From positions 7,072,216 through 7,136,215 of the forward strand of contig NC_085056.1 in the NCBI RefSeq assembly GCF_963662255.1: DNA of 64,000 nucleotides. Direction: 5' to 3'. Below are positions 20,851-34,400 of the stretch, piece by piece. The notes under the pieces were generated by a model. It made no database searches. It was not told the origin of the DNA and saw only the letters and a program-made list of their open reading frames with translations. The DNA comes from Cinclus cinclus (Eukaryota > Chordata > Aves > Passeriformes > Cinclidae). The position numbers and the translations under genes are program-made. Numbering within the stretch: position 1 is the stretch's first letter; each line of letters begins with the position of its first letter.

Positions 20851-21346
20851 CCCTAATTCCAGTCACTCGTTGCTGTTAACAAAACTGTCCTATGACTTTC
20901 CTGCTGACTAATTCATTATTGTGCTGAGCGCTTTTCCACCTTAAGGAAAGTTTGGGTCTTTCAGCAAGGCCAAATCCCTCCCCAGCACAGAGCATGGACT
21001 TTCTCTATGGCCTTATTCTCCTGAGCAACTCCCTCCCACGGAGCTGAGGTACAGCCTCCTGCTTTAAAAATTTTGCAGAGATGAAAGAGTCAGTTTCTGA
21101 TAAGGTACAGGGAGTTTGGTACAGTTTTGACTCAGATGAAGAGGAAATTTCCACCTGAGCAGCGACGTGAAGAGCTGGACTGACTGCCAGCCGTTGTCCG
21201 GATCTCGGGGTAACACCAGCACAGCGCTCCCCTCACACCGCCCCACCGGGCGCGTGCTGCCCTGAGGGAATGGACGGGCTGCCTCCGCCTCCCCCCCGCC
21301 CCGCCGCCCAGCCCCTCGGCGGCACGTGACATGCTGACACACGCTG

Positions 21347-21376
21347 ACGCACGCACGCACGCACGCACGCACGCAC
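21347..21376. repeat. (ACGC)n microsatellite in the CTCF promoter island
   Basis: Seven and a half perfect ACGC units, about 250 bases upstream of the presumed CTCF start. Each unit carries a CpG. Confidence 0.9.
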
Positions 21377-21588
21377 AGGCGCGCGCAGAGTGACGCCGCG
21401 GGCCCCGCGCGTTTGAAGTTGGCGCGCGACTCGCGCCCTCGCTCCCCCCCTCGCCCTCGCCCCGCCCCGCCCCGCCCGCCGCTCCCAGCGTGCCCCGCGC
21501 GGCCGCTTCCCCGCGCGCGCCGGCGCCCCCCCCCCGCCCCCCTTTCCCCCCGCTCGGGCCGGCGGCCGCGGCAGAGCCGCGCTGGGTG

Positions 21589-21599
21589 GCGCGTGCGCA
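21589..21599. promoter_or_regulatory. NRF1-like site
   Basis: GCGCGTGCGCA matches the palindromic NRF1 consensus (YGCGCAYGCGCR, either strand) at all but the outer position. It lies a few bases upstream of the YY1-type motif, a usual place for NRF1 in CpG-island promoters. Confidence 0.5.
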
Positions 21600-21609
21600 C
21601 TGTGCCCCG

Positions 21610-21801
21610 CCCGCCGCCATTTTGTGTCCGAAAGCGACTGTGGAGCGATTAAACCGCGGGGCTGGTGCCGGGGCGCTTAAAGCGGCGGCGGCCGCGGCGG
21701 GGCGTGCGGGGCGCGGCGGCTCCTCCGCGGGGCCCGCGGGCGGCGCGGGGCGGCGGCGGGGCCCGGCGGCCGGAGGGAGCTCGGCGGGGCGCGGGGCGCA
21801 G
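21610..21801 (+). other. CTCF: CTCF exon 1, non-coding (start approximate)
   Basis: GC-rich sequence from the YY1 motif ends at a very good donor, GCAG|GTAAGC, at 21801/21802. CTCF in mammals has a non-coding CpG-island first exon in this position. The 5' end is estimated, not seen. Confidence 0.6.
21614..21624 (+). promoter_or_regulatory. YY1-type initiator motif CCGCCATTTTG
   Basis: Matches the YY1 core (CCGCCATNTT). Such motifs often mark the transcription start or first bases of housekeeping genes, so CTCF transcription probably begins near here. Confidence 0.6.
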
Positions 21802-24800
21802 GTAAGCGGCGGTGGCGGGGGGTTTGCAGTCGCGTTCTCCGGCCTCTAGGTGTCACGATGGGGCTCCGGCGCGGCTGGGGCCCCGCAGCGGCCGCCGCCG
21901 GGGCAGCAAGGGGGGCTTTGTCTCCCTCTACCGTCCCCGCGCCGCCGCCGCCGCCATCGCCGCCATTCCCCACAGCGCGGCGCTGGGCTGCGGCACCGCC
22001 CGGGCCGCCCGCCCTCCTTCCCTCCCTGGCCGCCGCCACCCGCCTGCCCCGACTCCATTTTCTTTTCTTTGTCTCCTCCACCGCGCCACCGACGCTGATT
22101 AACCGCCCCATTACCGCCCCCTCCCCTCCCCGCCGCGCCTGCCACCCCCCCCTTCCCTTCCCGTCCCGCAATTCCCTTCCTTCCCCCCCCCCCTCCCGCC
22201 CCGCCGGGCCCGCTCCCCTCCTGCCCCGCCAGCGCTCCCTCCCCCTTTCTCGCACCTCCGCGGGGCTCGCCCGGCGCCCTCTGCCCGCCGCCCGTGTCCT
22301 GCCGCGGTGTCCGGCCGGGCGTTGCCCGCGGGGACGGCTGCGTGTCCCGCTCCCGCCGGCCGCCGCCTCGCTGCGCTGGCGTGTGCGGCGGAGTGAGAGG
22401 CGCTGCGAGGCGCAGAGCGGGACTCGAGCTCCCTCTGCAAGGCAGGCTGAGCAGCGCCATGCAGCAGCACCGGGGCGGGCACGGCTGGGGGGCGCCCGCT
22501 CTCGCCGCGGTGACCGGCCGGCGGCCCCCCCGCACCCCCCGCGCCGCTCCCGGAGAGCGGCGGCCCCGCCGTTCTGTGTCCTCCCCCTCTCCTCCGTCCC
22601 GTCCCCGCCACCCCACTTCGGGCCCGGGGTCTCCACGGGGTTTCAGGCTCCGATCGGGAGCACCTGGGCTGCCACCGAGCCACCGACCAGCCGTGTCACT
22701 CGCTGGGACCTGGCCCGGCTGCCCGACTCGAGGGGCGCCTTCCCGGGAGCCTCCCGGGCCTCCGCAGCCGGGCGCTTGGATGGAGCCCGAAATCTCATGG
22801 CGAAGGACGGCGTTATTCCCTCCCTTCCATGGGTCTGTGCTGCTTGGGGGGAGAAGCACAAAACCCGATTCTTTTTGTGATGCAGAGGAGGAAACCGCAC
22901 ATGCTTTGTGTCCAAGCGCTTTGCTGTTTGTCCTTACGTTAGCTTTAGATTTCATTACAATATGTATTCATATGGTATCGGATTTGGCCTTGTGTTAACC
23001 TTGTGAAATGACTTAGAAGGGTTTTGTCGTGTGGTATGGTTCCTTCTTCGGTCAGTGTAATCCTTAGGACTTGCCTGTTGGTGAGAATGAGCTCGCTTTC
23101 CTGTTTGTGACTTCCTATTTTTTTGCCGAGCCTTTCTCTCCTTAAATACGTGCATGGCTGTTCCTCGTCTCTGGCCAGTTACTGAATTCTGGTAATAAAC
23201 TCCGGAGATGTCATCAGAAGCATCTAAAACACTGTTTACCACTTCCACTGTACATGTTTCTGTTTCAGTGCAGGAAGTGTGTAAATATAATCTCGAATTC
23301 TCCAGTTTTTATTCATCTTCTGCAGAGCCTGTTGAATCTGTAGGAGCCCGTTGAGTATTAGAAATAATTCTGTGCTGTATCCAGGCTGTTCTTACTTAAA
23401 CAATCCCCCTAACATTTTCTTTCAGTGTAGAAGACATCAGCAGAACTGAAGGAAGAAGCAATTTTAGTATAAGGGCAAAGCAATGCTTGCTGCTTTTTTT
23501 TTTTTCCCTAGGTTGATGGATTTATACTTCCATTTTGTTTTTCTTCTGGATATGTAGGGCTAGCTCAGTTGTAATGTCATCCACTGTGCATGAATGGTTA
23601 TTAGGATGCACAGAAAGGCTCAAGAAACTTTGTGGGGTATTTTTGATGAGTAATATCTGAGCAAAAGGTACAAAACTCGAGTTCCTCTAGCTTCCAGTGG
23701 CCCTGCAACTGAAATAATAGAGCAAGACTCGTCCATTTCGGACAGAGCTTGGAGAACTGTCACTACAGCGTTAAGTTTGCTGGTGACTCGTGCCTGCAGC
23801 ATTACTGAGGGAAGGAGCTATTTCAAGAGCTGTTTTCATGTGAGCAGGCTGTATCTTGACTGTGATCCACAGCTAATTTGTGTGCATCCTCACCAGCTCT
23901 TGGGGCTGCAGGTTGATACCCGCCTGCTGCACTCCCAGTGCTGTGTCTTGTAATGCCAGAAGCTGACCCGTGTTATTCTTGACTCTTTTTTTCAGCGTTT
24001 GCCTGAAAAAATCTTAATTATATGGCATTACTGACTTGTTAAAGAATTTCTGTGCACAGCCTACTCCAAAATTTAATTTCTTCTCCTCCCCTTAGGACTT
24101 CATGTCCAAGAACTTCTGCTTTTCTAGATTTTTTTGGAAGATGGATGTTGAGTATTATTAGGCTTGTCTGTTCTTGGAACAAAGCCAGCCTATTCCTTGC
24201 ACTTATTCTACATACTTAAACAGGTTCCACTGACCTCTGGATAGCTTTCCCTGCTCTGTCCCAATGGTTTTTTATGCATTAGCTTTTTCAGCTATATTAT
24301 TGATTATATTTACATTAAAATTCCCTAATTCCCCATCCTGGCAACTTTAGTTTCTCTTACCTCTTCACCAGAGAGGGAATGCTCGAGGGAGTAATAAGCA
24401 TTAAAATCCCAAATGTACTTGTACGTGCTCTAGAAATATGTGTAATAAAGAGCAGCCACTGCTTTACCTGAACACGTGAGGTCACACACTGACAAGAGCT
24501 GAAAGAAACCAAAGCTTTGACTGCTTGTTTTGTTTGTGTTAACTTACTGAACTGTACTAATTTATTTGCTTAACTGTAAACCCCTCTTCATCCATTTGGC
24601 TTTAGTTCAGATGCCCAGTTCACTCTGTTGTACTAAACCTTGAAATGTCAATACAGTGTCAAGCTCTGCTACTCTATAACCTACATAGTCTTAGAGACAC
24701 ACACAGATCTAGGAAATTCCATTTTTATTGGTTATATTTAGCGTTGATAACAATGGTTCAGATCATACGTGGCCCTTGTTCTTTCAGGTTTTTTATTGAA

Positions 24801-26784
24801 ACTTAGAAAGAACCTGTCCTGACTGTAGCTGAAAATACTGGGTTTGTTTGTTTATTTTTTCTGCTGAAGGACATTTAAATTTTATTTACAACACCCTGTT
24901 CTGCTGCTCCTCCCACTTCTCTCCAATAATTCATCAGTCTTTAGGAATTAAGTGAGGTATGTTTATCCCAGACATATTTAATATGAAAACTAAAGAGTTG
25001 CTGCTCAGCTGAGTGATCTGTTTATCTCTGACAAACAAAAATTACCTCAAAAAGAAGATCAGAAAAACAGAAGGTGAGTAGGGAGTTTTATGTTTCAGGT
25101 CATGTTAACATTCAAGTAACTACCCAGAACAATTTGGTTTGGCTATCTAATGTAAATTGAAGTGAAGTTTTCCTCAGTATTATAAAAACTTGGAAGCTAT
25201 AAAATCTTAATTTTCTTCCAATGTGGTTCTTAACAGGTGGAAAGAGAAGTAGTGCAGAGACAGCTCTCAAGAATGGCGCAGTTAACGTGCATTGACTTAG
25301 GGGGCATCTCTGATAGAATGGACTCCCGAAGCATTATTCTCTAACTATCCCTACAGGTGAAGTTTTGAGTCATAGATAGTTACATTTCTTATGTAAAGGT
25401 TTGTTTTTTAGAGCCCCCTCCCAGAGTTTGCTGTCTGCTACCTGAAGATTTCAGTATGCTGTGTGGGGCTTATATTAAGAGGTGAGGCCAGGAAGGTTTG
25501 AAAGTATTTAAGAGCACAAGGGCAGTGGTCAGTCAGGCTATGCTGACCAGTTACACCAGCAAGGGCTTCTGTAATGGTAGCAGTACAGCAAGCTGAACTA
25601 CAGGGCATTTCTTTTTTCTACCTGCAGTGCAAGTAGTCTGCCCAAATATGTATTGTTATGTCAGCCAGTTAGCAGCAGCATCTTATTTTAATGCTATAAC
25701 TGAAAACTCATGAAATTTCTGAAGCTTCAAGAGCTTCACTGGAAATCTTTGCTCAAATGTAAAGGTAGGGTTAAGTTCATCTTATACTGAAAATCTTGTT
25801 TTGCATTTTTTTTCCTATACTGTAAAAAAATTTCTTTTGACATCATTAAATTTGTCACAAATTCTGGCAAAACAGAAGGCAAATCACGGATTGTTTGGTA
25901 TGTGAATTGCATCCCTGTATTAATAATGCATCATCATTAGAAACCTGTGTATGTCTCAAACATCTGCAGGTAAAGTACATAGCCAAACATGAAAACTACT
26001 TAAAACTGCCCCTCACCAGAGTACATTGGGAGGTGAGAGAGACATTTACCTTGGCATATTGGTTTATTTTTCAGCACCAGAATATTTTTAACTGCAGTAT
26101 TTAGGTCTGTTTTATAGTCAATGCACTTTGGAACAGTAGTGAAATTCCAGGTCAGAGAAGTGCTGATGTATCAGTACTAAAAGGAGATGGAGTGGATGAA
26201 CAGGGCTGTGCAGGGAGGGTGGCAGGTACCCAGAGCACCTTGGGTGTTCGACTAGCTCTGCATGGTGTTAACACACACGTAGTTCACATTAGTACCTGCT
26301 CTCCCATTTATTCTTAGTACAGAATTTAGTTAGAGAAAAGTGTTAATCCCAGTAACTAAGGCTTTAAGATAGCAAGAGGTTGTTAAATTTATTACTTGAC
26401 TTTGTTAAAGGACTTGGTCTTGATGACCTTACCATATATTAATATTAGTACTGAGTATCAGTAAATACCATTTAGCTCAGGATTAGTCTGGGAGTGTACC
26501 AGAATGAATAGTTCCCATGGATATTCAGTAAAAACTAGTAATTGCTTGTCAGTTTGTTTTCTTTAATGATTTTGTCGGTGAAAAATGTCTTTTAAAACTT
26601 GTTCATGATAAACTTCTTGTTCATGGAAAATCACTGGGCACTAAGGCAGCCGTTGTGATTGTCAGGTGAAGTAGATCCAGTGTGTGCTAAGGCTGCTACA
26701 TATAAAGCTGTGCACTGGGAACAAGGTATTCCAGCTGAATTTAAATAAAGGCACATGGTATCCTGGAAAGCAGTGATTGAAGTG

Positions 26785-26853
26785 TTTTTTTTTTGTTGTT
26801 TTTTTTTGTTTTTTTTTTTTTTGTTTGTTTTTTTTTTGTTTTTTTTTTTTTTT

Positions 26854-26884
<31 letters not shown>

Positions 26885-26887
26885 TTT
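26785..26887. repeat. T-rich (TnG) low-complexity tract
   Basis: About 100 bases of T runs (8-17) separated by single G. The lysine-rich minus-strand frame across it is an artefact of this composition. Confidence 0.92.
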
Positions 26888-29800
26888 GCAGTCATAGTGA
26901 ATAAACAGCATAAACACAAGTTTCCAAGGTGATGCTGTGACAAAGAACCTAATGTAGTTCTTAAATGCATTAGTGGAATAAGCAGGGGTATGTTCTTGCC
27001 TGCCTTGTGGGATGGGATTAAGTAATTCCCAAAATCATATGTATGGTTTTGGCCTCAGCACTCAAAACCCTCCAAAAATTACTGTGTGAAAAGGAATTCA
27101 TCTCCAATTTGCTGGAAAACTAAGCTGTATTGCCATGCAGTAAAATGTTAAACATGTACTCTGCCACTTCTCATCAAAACTGAGGTGAATTGATGAGAGT
27201 CCTCAGATATGTCCCTGACAAAATGATACTAGATATTAATAAGCTTGCTCTAATCTTGCAGACTAACAATACAAATTTGTAGCCCGGTAAGTTCAAATTA
27301 AAAGGCTTAAGTTTTTCTCAGAGAGGGTGATTAACTACTGGATTGATATGAAGAGCAGTCATGTATTTCTTAATTTCTTAAAATCTTTGAATTCAAATTG
27401 TGGGGGAAAAAAATCTGAAAATTGCTTCAGCCAGCTGCAAGGTGCTGACTTTTTTTTCATATATATTTAGAGAGCTGTCATTCATAAGAGGTCAGGCTCA
27501 GTGATAAACTAGGGGTGCTAAAGGAAAAGGATGGATAGCACCTTCTCTTGAGCCACCTCCCCTCTTTTTGAACAGAGAGAGGTTTAGGATTTTTCCTTTT
27601 TAATCAAGAATATGATCAAACCAGTGAAATCTTCTGACTGGGGAAAAACAAGCAGATATTGATACATGCTGGAGATGTGTCAGATAGTGTCCTGTATGCT
27701 TGTCCATACTTGTGACTAATACATCCTGGTCTGAGGCTGTGGCATTGGGGAGCTGTTGGAAAGATAAATGTTACTTTTCTGCTGCCAGGACAAGCTGCTG
27801 GTTTGTGTCCAGCTCGCTGCCTACCAAGCAGCCCAAAGACCTTGGCACAAGCACTGCTGCCCAGACAGTCCTTGTATTGGCAGAGGAATTCTTCCTTCCT
27901 GGTTCTGAGCATGGAAAATGCTCGGAGGGTGAAGCAAGGTGATTTTTATTGAATCCAGTAAAGAAAACGTAGCTCCATAAAATTTTGTGTTACATAAAAT
28001 TATTTATTGACTCATTTTATATATTGCATTTGTGTATGTTGTGTGGAATTATATTATCTGCAATGATCCTAGCTTTAAACTGGATGCTGAGTAAAATACT
28101 GACTTAATCAGGAATTAAACTATGAAGCATTAAGCTGTGGAAGAAGGAGTAAACAACACAATCATTTTAAGCTATATTAATGCCTCATGTGTGGAGACTT
28201 GACACAAGTGTTTGACACTTTCTGAGCTCTCCAGGATGTTACAGTGAATAGCTTGATGGTGGCTTGAGCATCTCTAGGTGGAGATTGCTGGAAGCTAAGG
28301 GTTTTTTTTCACATTCTGTGCTACAAAGGTGGGAAGGGGATACGTAATCTTGAGAACTCAGAGCTACAGAGCAAACTTGCAAATAATCCACGCGCTTCTC
28401 TACGTAGTAATTTCAACAGAAGCACATGATGCTTGAGTTTGGCAATTCTGGTTTCTCCTGGCTGTTTGTGAGACGGTGAATGGTGTCACACTGCTGCTGC
28501 CCCTGGAGTTCTTCACAGAACTCAGTCTGTGCCCAGTCTTGTTGTGCTTCCCCGTGCCACAAGGCCAGCTTCTTGGGTAAATGCAGTAAGTTTTGTGGTG
28601 ACTCTGTAGCTTGTAGGAGTAAAAAAAAAAATTAGGTAAATGCACCACAATTGATGGGAAACCTGTTACGGTCAGCGTGTCTGGAGATACTGTAGGTTCA
28701 GAAGAGGATTTTCAGGTCCAGAGGCAAAGATCCCTAATTCCTGACTGGATGTTGGGATAAGTGTGGCAACCCACAGACAGGACTGATTGCTCTCCCTAAA
28801 CAGTGTTTCCTGCTAGAGTTTTTGGAGACAGACTGCTTGACTAAACAGACAGTGATCTGTCCTTGTAGGGCTTGCTTTATGCTCATGTTGGATAAAGGAA
28901 ATTTTTTCCTTCTTTCCCAGCCTATCAGCTATACTAGGAAATTTACAATTCTTGCTATTTTGGGAATAAACACCAAAGCATTTAGGGAGGTAGAAAGTCA
29001 AGGCTTCCTTTGAAAATCAGGTTGGCTTGCATTGGGATTGTTGTGACCTCGTCTCCTTTCACCTGGGTGCAGGCAATTGCATCCCCAGGTGATGAGCTAG
29101 TCAGCAGAATTTGCTTCATGAGGGCAATAGCATGTAGGTGGATGTGGAAAAATGCAGCCTCAAGTTTGATTTCAGCCTTCATGGAACCATGCCCCAGAAT
29201 ATTTTGGGGTAAGTAGAGGCTTTCCTCAAGGGAAGCCAAGAGCCTAAGTATTACTAGCAGCATTTGGCTGTTTGTAAACATTTTTACGCTTTTGAAATGG
29301 AGTTGTAAACTTCCCTGTATATTTAAAATTGTTGTCCAGGCAATTGAATTCTCCCATTGTTTAATGTTGAAAGAGACATGGTTTCTCTGGACTGGCTCCT
29401 GGAAGAGCCTTTCACTGCAGTAGAGCCAGTAATGATTTTTGGCCAACTAGTTCAGCTACTTGTATAGTTTTTCTGTCTCCTTGTATTTGATTTGCAAAGC
29501 TCTTCCCTTGAAACCACTTCTAACATCCAGAAATTTAAAATTAAAGCAGGAAATGCTACTGAATTAAAAATACCCCCTAGTTTTGGTTGTATAATTCTAT
29601 GACATAAGTTAATAGTATTACATTTTAACCAGTAGCTTTCTCCTGTGTGCTAAACTATTTGCAGTGGAAGTGCAATCTAAACTTTAGTTTTGCTTCCCCA
29701 GTATGTACTGCAAGAATACCCCGAAGAGGCACTTCAGGAGTTTCCAGATTAGAGGTTAGGGGGAAAAAAAATGAAATTTTTAAAGGCTAGTAGTTTCAGT

Positions 29801-31094
29801 CAAAGATTATCAGATGATTAAAACTTTTCTTTCTTTTCTTTTTGGAGGATGGAAGAAGTTAGTGTAATCCAGCATTCCTGCTGAGTATCTAACTTACTGC
29901 CACTTCTGATCTTTGAAGAGAGATTTATCGCTTCCTGTGGCAATACTGAATACTCAAAAGGTACTCATTGATTACTTGATCCTTGCCTACCTTCCATATT
30001 TATTAATAGTCTTCTCTCCTTCCTGCTGAATAGTGACTGCTGTTGACTCCTGCCTGCTCTGAGCTACCTGGAGCATTATATGATCCCAGACTACTTTATG
30101 CTTTGCTCCTGTAGTGTGTGTGGAAATAGTTTTGTCCTGTTAAAGCAGCTGCATCCTCTCCTTGTCCTACCAGTATTTTGACCTACATGAAGAATTTGAG
30201 CTTCCATGACAGTATGATGGAGCTGAGTATCAAATATTTAGATGTCTCACTTGCCTGACATCTGTAATATTTTTGGAGACATCTGTTTTGAGTGGCTTGT
30301 GCAGACAAATCCTTAGGGATGATTTCTCCATCTCCACCAGACTTAAAGGAGGGAGATAGCATTGAATGTTTGTCCTGCTGTGTTACCAGTCTGGCTCCTC
30401 CTGGTTAGAAGTGCTTGATCCAGTGCAGTTGTTGGTCAGTACGATGTGCTGCCTCTTGAAACAGGCTGTCCAGTGCTGGCAGCCAAGGGAGAGTTTTCAT
30501 CTGCCTTTTGGCACCTTTCCTATTGCCTATCGGACAAGATACAATTTCATGTTAACATCCTGGAGAAGAGAGCATACAGTAGCCCTTACTACTTCAAAGA
30601 CAGGTTTTTCCTTTTTTATTAGTTTAGATTTACTCACTGTGGTCCTGGGTTTTCTCCTGCAAATTAAAAAAAAACTGTAGCCAGGTCTCTTGTCAGTACT
30701 GCTTTCTCCTTTTCTTCCTGTAGAAACTGTGTCTGATGTGGATCTTTGTACTTCATAGCACATGTGATTCTCTGTCTCCTAAACAGTGAAACACAGTATT
30801 TGTGCTTTTCTAATGCTGTTCTCTTCAAAACTGGGTGGATTTGGATATCCACCACTTTGAAAATGCAGGTCCCCAGTAGATTGCTGAGAGTTACTGTACA
30901 TCTGTTCATTTGCTGAAGAACTGATCAGTATGTGAGAGTTTGCAAAAATGTTCCAGGGCCTCTAGATCTTGTGTGGAAGTGAGTGTTGAGACCAGTAAAT
31001 CTCAGTCCTAAGGGCATCATAGTTATAACTATATAGATGGAAAAAAGTCTCAATGTTTTGTGTTTGAAGTTTAAGTATATCCTTCATTTTATAT

Positions 31095-31435
31095 AGTGCC
31101 ATAGAATGATAAAATTTTGGTTGGAAGGGACTTCTTGTAGTACCCTGGTTCAACCCCTGACTCAGTGCATTGATGCTAGATGAAATCAGTTGGGGTTGTA
31201 TTCAGGAAATATTTTTGTTTCCACAGAATCTCTGAGCAACCAGTCCAATGTTTGACCATTCATTCTTGAATCTGGTTTGTTGCACTTGTCCTTTGACTCT
31301 GCTTCCAAGAGTGTGTCTCGATGTTCTTTTTGCTTCCCTTTGAAGGTGGCAGTAGGATCTCATGGCCTTTTCACAGGATCTCTCCTGGGTCTTTTCACAG
31401 CTAGCTCTATCATTCTGCTGTGTAGGTCTTGTTTT
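31095..31435 (-). mobile_element. Diverged CR1 LINE fragment, antisense
   Basis: 'catagaatgataaaattttggttggaaggga' is the reverse of a CR1 3' tail, followed by a diverged body ('tctctgagcaaccagtccaatg', 'ccaagagtgtgtctcg', 'ccctttgaaggtggcagtaggatctc'). It is old, and the right border is uncertain. Confidence 0.72.
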
Positions 31436-34400
31436 CATTGCAACTTCATTGTTCTGGCATCCTTCTGATGTGTATTTTCCCATGTGTTCTAGACTCAGCA
31501 ATGGACATGTGAAGCACTTTAAATTTTCAGTTTATGCCTGTTTTCCTTCAAGCTCCTCAAACATTGCCCATATGTCAAAGATCTTATGAAATCTAAATTA
31601 ATGCAAGGTATTTTATGCCAGAAAGTACACCAGGTATTTAACAGAAGTTCAGTATCATCTTTGCAGTAAAGGAGGGTAGAAGAGACTTGCAGTCCCTTTG
31701 GGACATTTTCTTGGAGTGGATCAGAACAAGAATGCCTTGCGTTTTTGTAGCTCCCTGGGTTGTACATTCATAGGTTGATACTCCTTGAGCAGTGTCCAAG
31801 CAGCTTCAAAACATCTCTTGAAAACTCCAGTAACTTATTTCCTTAATCAGGGCCAATACTTTGTAAACAGAGAGGGGCAATAGTGTGCCTTGCATTAACT
31901 TACCATCAGTGCTAATCTGCAGAGATCCCTGTGAAATGTTCTCTATTTGTGCTGTCTTCAGTGTAGAGAAGAGCTGCAATTACTGTTTTGGTTTCTCTTC
32001 CCCCTTGTAAAAGTTTGGGTGCAATCTTTATTTCAAACAGCTTTCTTTACTGTTAAATCATTTGCCAAACAGAAGATTAGGTTTGAAAATTGGAAGAAAA
32101 TTATTCCTTGATTCAAAATTTCAGGAAACCCAAAATGGATAAAAAGATGCTTCAGTTCAATTCAGTGTGTTCTGTTGTCCTCTTATGTGTGTGACAGAAC
32201 TTCTGAGATGATAATATTCCACGTGGGAGGTGTTCATTTTGTATCAAGTGTCTTCTGAAGGGAGAAGTCCTTCCCTCTTGAGGCTTTTCTGTGTTAATTG
32301 ACAAGTTTGTAAAGTTCAGGAGATCATTTCCAGGGTTGCACAGCCAGAACCTGGCAAGGATGCAGCTTGCATCTTCAGTCTTAATATGCCCTGAGCAGTG
32401 GAACACACCCCATGTGTCCTCTGAGCATCCTCTTTCCTGGTCAGGGCTTGAATGTAGCATTTGTGATTTTTGCAGAGTGAGTGTTAAATAAAAAGAGGTG
32501 AGATAATTTCAAATGTTTTTTTAAAAGCTCACTATCACTGAGCATCCACTGCTCCAACAAACCTCTTATCAGTGATGCTTTTTGAAGATGATAAACAATT
32601 GAAAATAGACTTGCCAAGTAAAAAATGAACTCGGGAGCCACACTTGACTGCTTTCTACTAAATAAATGACAGAAGAACCTGGAGGGGAAGCACTTAAATT
32701 CAAAGGGTGTGAAATCCAGCTAGTGTGAAATCCAACACTGCTTGACCCTCATTGCTGAGTGCAGCAAGAATACGTGCCTCTCTTGAGAATTACTCCTCTG
32801 GACTTCCTTACCATTCCCAGGGTTTTAGCATGTGTGCACACTGCAGACTGACAGTGATTACAGAAAGAAATAATGTGCTGTCTTGTAAATATTGTATTTC
32901 TGTAAACATGAGTATTTTAAGCCTTTCATTGGTAATGGTAATGAAGCTTACTTCAGTGAGCAGAGGCTGCTCTTCCTCAGGGTGGCAAGGTTAGAGCTGT
33001 GTTTGTTGTGTAGAGCTGATATTGTTATTTGATATAAGCAGTATATCCAGTGCTACATTTGTGTAAGGAGTGATATTTGCTCTCGTTTACATCTCTTCAG
33101 TGGTAAAAACTCTTTCAGTGTGCAATGTGCTATTCCACAGTACAGGAGATAAAGGCCATCTGAAGTAGGCAGAGCTGGCTCTAAAATGTGATATTGTAGT
33201 TGTAATCTGACATGAGGCATCTGGAGCTTCAGGTTGTCAGAACTGTAAATGCTAAGGAGTTTGAGAACAGGTAGGTAGAGAAGCTTGTAAAATGAGTTCA
33301 GTCATCCTAGTGAAGGTATTAAAACTGATTCAGATATTCCTTTGGTTTTGCTTGTGGCTCTTCTGGTAAGGGAAGGGGTCCTCAAGCAGTTACTAGTGGT
33401 GGTCTGTTAGGGGTATGGGACTACACCTTTTGTTAAAGAAGTATTAAATATTGAACACTGCTTTTATTTCCCTCTTCCCTCCCCACCCCTTACCTTTTTC
33501 TTTTATGTAGTTTCACTAGTTCATCTGTTCTGTTCCAGAGTGGGTTCTGACCTCAGGAGCTGCATGAAGAATAGCCAGCATGAAGAGAACAAATCAGTCC
33601 AGGCAGAAGTGCAGAAGCGTCAAGAACATAAATGTAAATTGAGGGGGTTTAAAGTGTGGTATGTGTTCCATGCTGAGGCAGTAGTTTCCTGAACATAAAG
33701 CTTAACATTGTTCTAGTAGAAACCCTTTTGCCCTGCTTCTCTCTTGGCTGCCCTTAGTGTTGGGGCTCACCAGAGACCTAGTCTGGATGGAAATAAGTAT
33801 CCTTGGCTGGGTGAGTTCTGGCTTGGATTGGTTTCCTGACCAGTAGTTGCAGTCTTGAAAGTGCTTGTGCTCACATGAAGAATAGTTGGGCTGATGGAGG
33901 GAATGAGTGGGAAGTTTCAAGGCGGGGATGGTTTCTTTGCAGAGTGGGTATGTTTGGAAGTGAGACTTTATTACTTCCTGGGAGAAAGGGTTTTTTTCTT
34001 CCAAGGTCGAGTGCCTTTGTGGGATTTTGGGGATTTTTTGCTTTATCTGCTTTGAAGGTTGACTATAGCATTTTTAGGGCATGGTGTATGAGAATATTTG
34101 GAATACAAGTCCAGATGAATTAGGGGTGTATGTAAAACAATGAAGCTTCCTAAAATCTCAGCATGAAGGTCACTTTAAAGGACTCACCTGGGTTGGTTTC
34201 TATTTGTGTCTGGTCCAACACTTACTTGTTCACACTAACTTTACTGTGATTCAAAAGCAAGGATGTCTTAGTTTAGGCTCTGAGAGTTTGTCTTGCCCAC
34301 CACCCTTCTGCCGTAGGTGCTTTCAATACTCCTGGAAATTCCTGTCCTTGCTGCCACAGCAGTAAACTGCACCTCTGTGTTTGACAGCCTGACATTAAAT

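Larger units (their letters stand above)
14180..21200. other. RIPOR1-CTCF intergenic region
   Basis: Seven kilobases without a gene I can support. It holds two CR1 fragments (listed separately), T-tracts near 17547-17570 and 19012-19062, and otherwise unremarkable single-copy-looking sequence. Open frames on both strands match no protein family I recognise and lack splice or codon support. Confidence 0.75.
21200..22880. promoter_or_regulatory. CTCF: CTCF CpG island and promoter region
   Basis: About 1.7 kb with very high G+C and dense CpG, spanning the putative CTCF transcription start and extending about 1 kb into intron 1. No TATA box. It contains an E-box CACGTG (21323-21328), many GC boxes (ccgccccgcc), an NRF1-like GCGCGTGCGCA (21589-21599) and a YY1-type CCGCCATTTTG (21614-21624), a typical ubiquitous-gene promoter set. 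The long open frames here on both strands result from the lack of AT-rich stop codons. Confidence 0.88.

Noticed and set aside
21677..22955. Open frames of 190-369 codons on both strands across the CpG island
   Set aside because: They arise from very high G+C, which removes stop codons. They are Arg/Gly/Pro/Ala-rich, overlap each other on both strands and resemble no protein.
26662..26970. Lysine-rich minus-strand frame of 102 codons
   Set aside because: It is simply the translation of the T-rich low-complexity tract.
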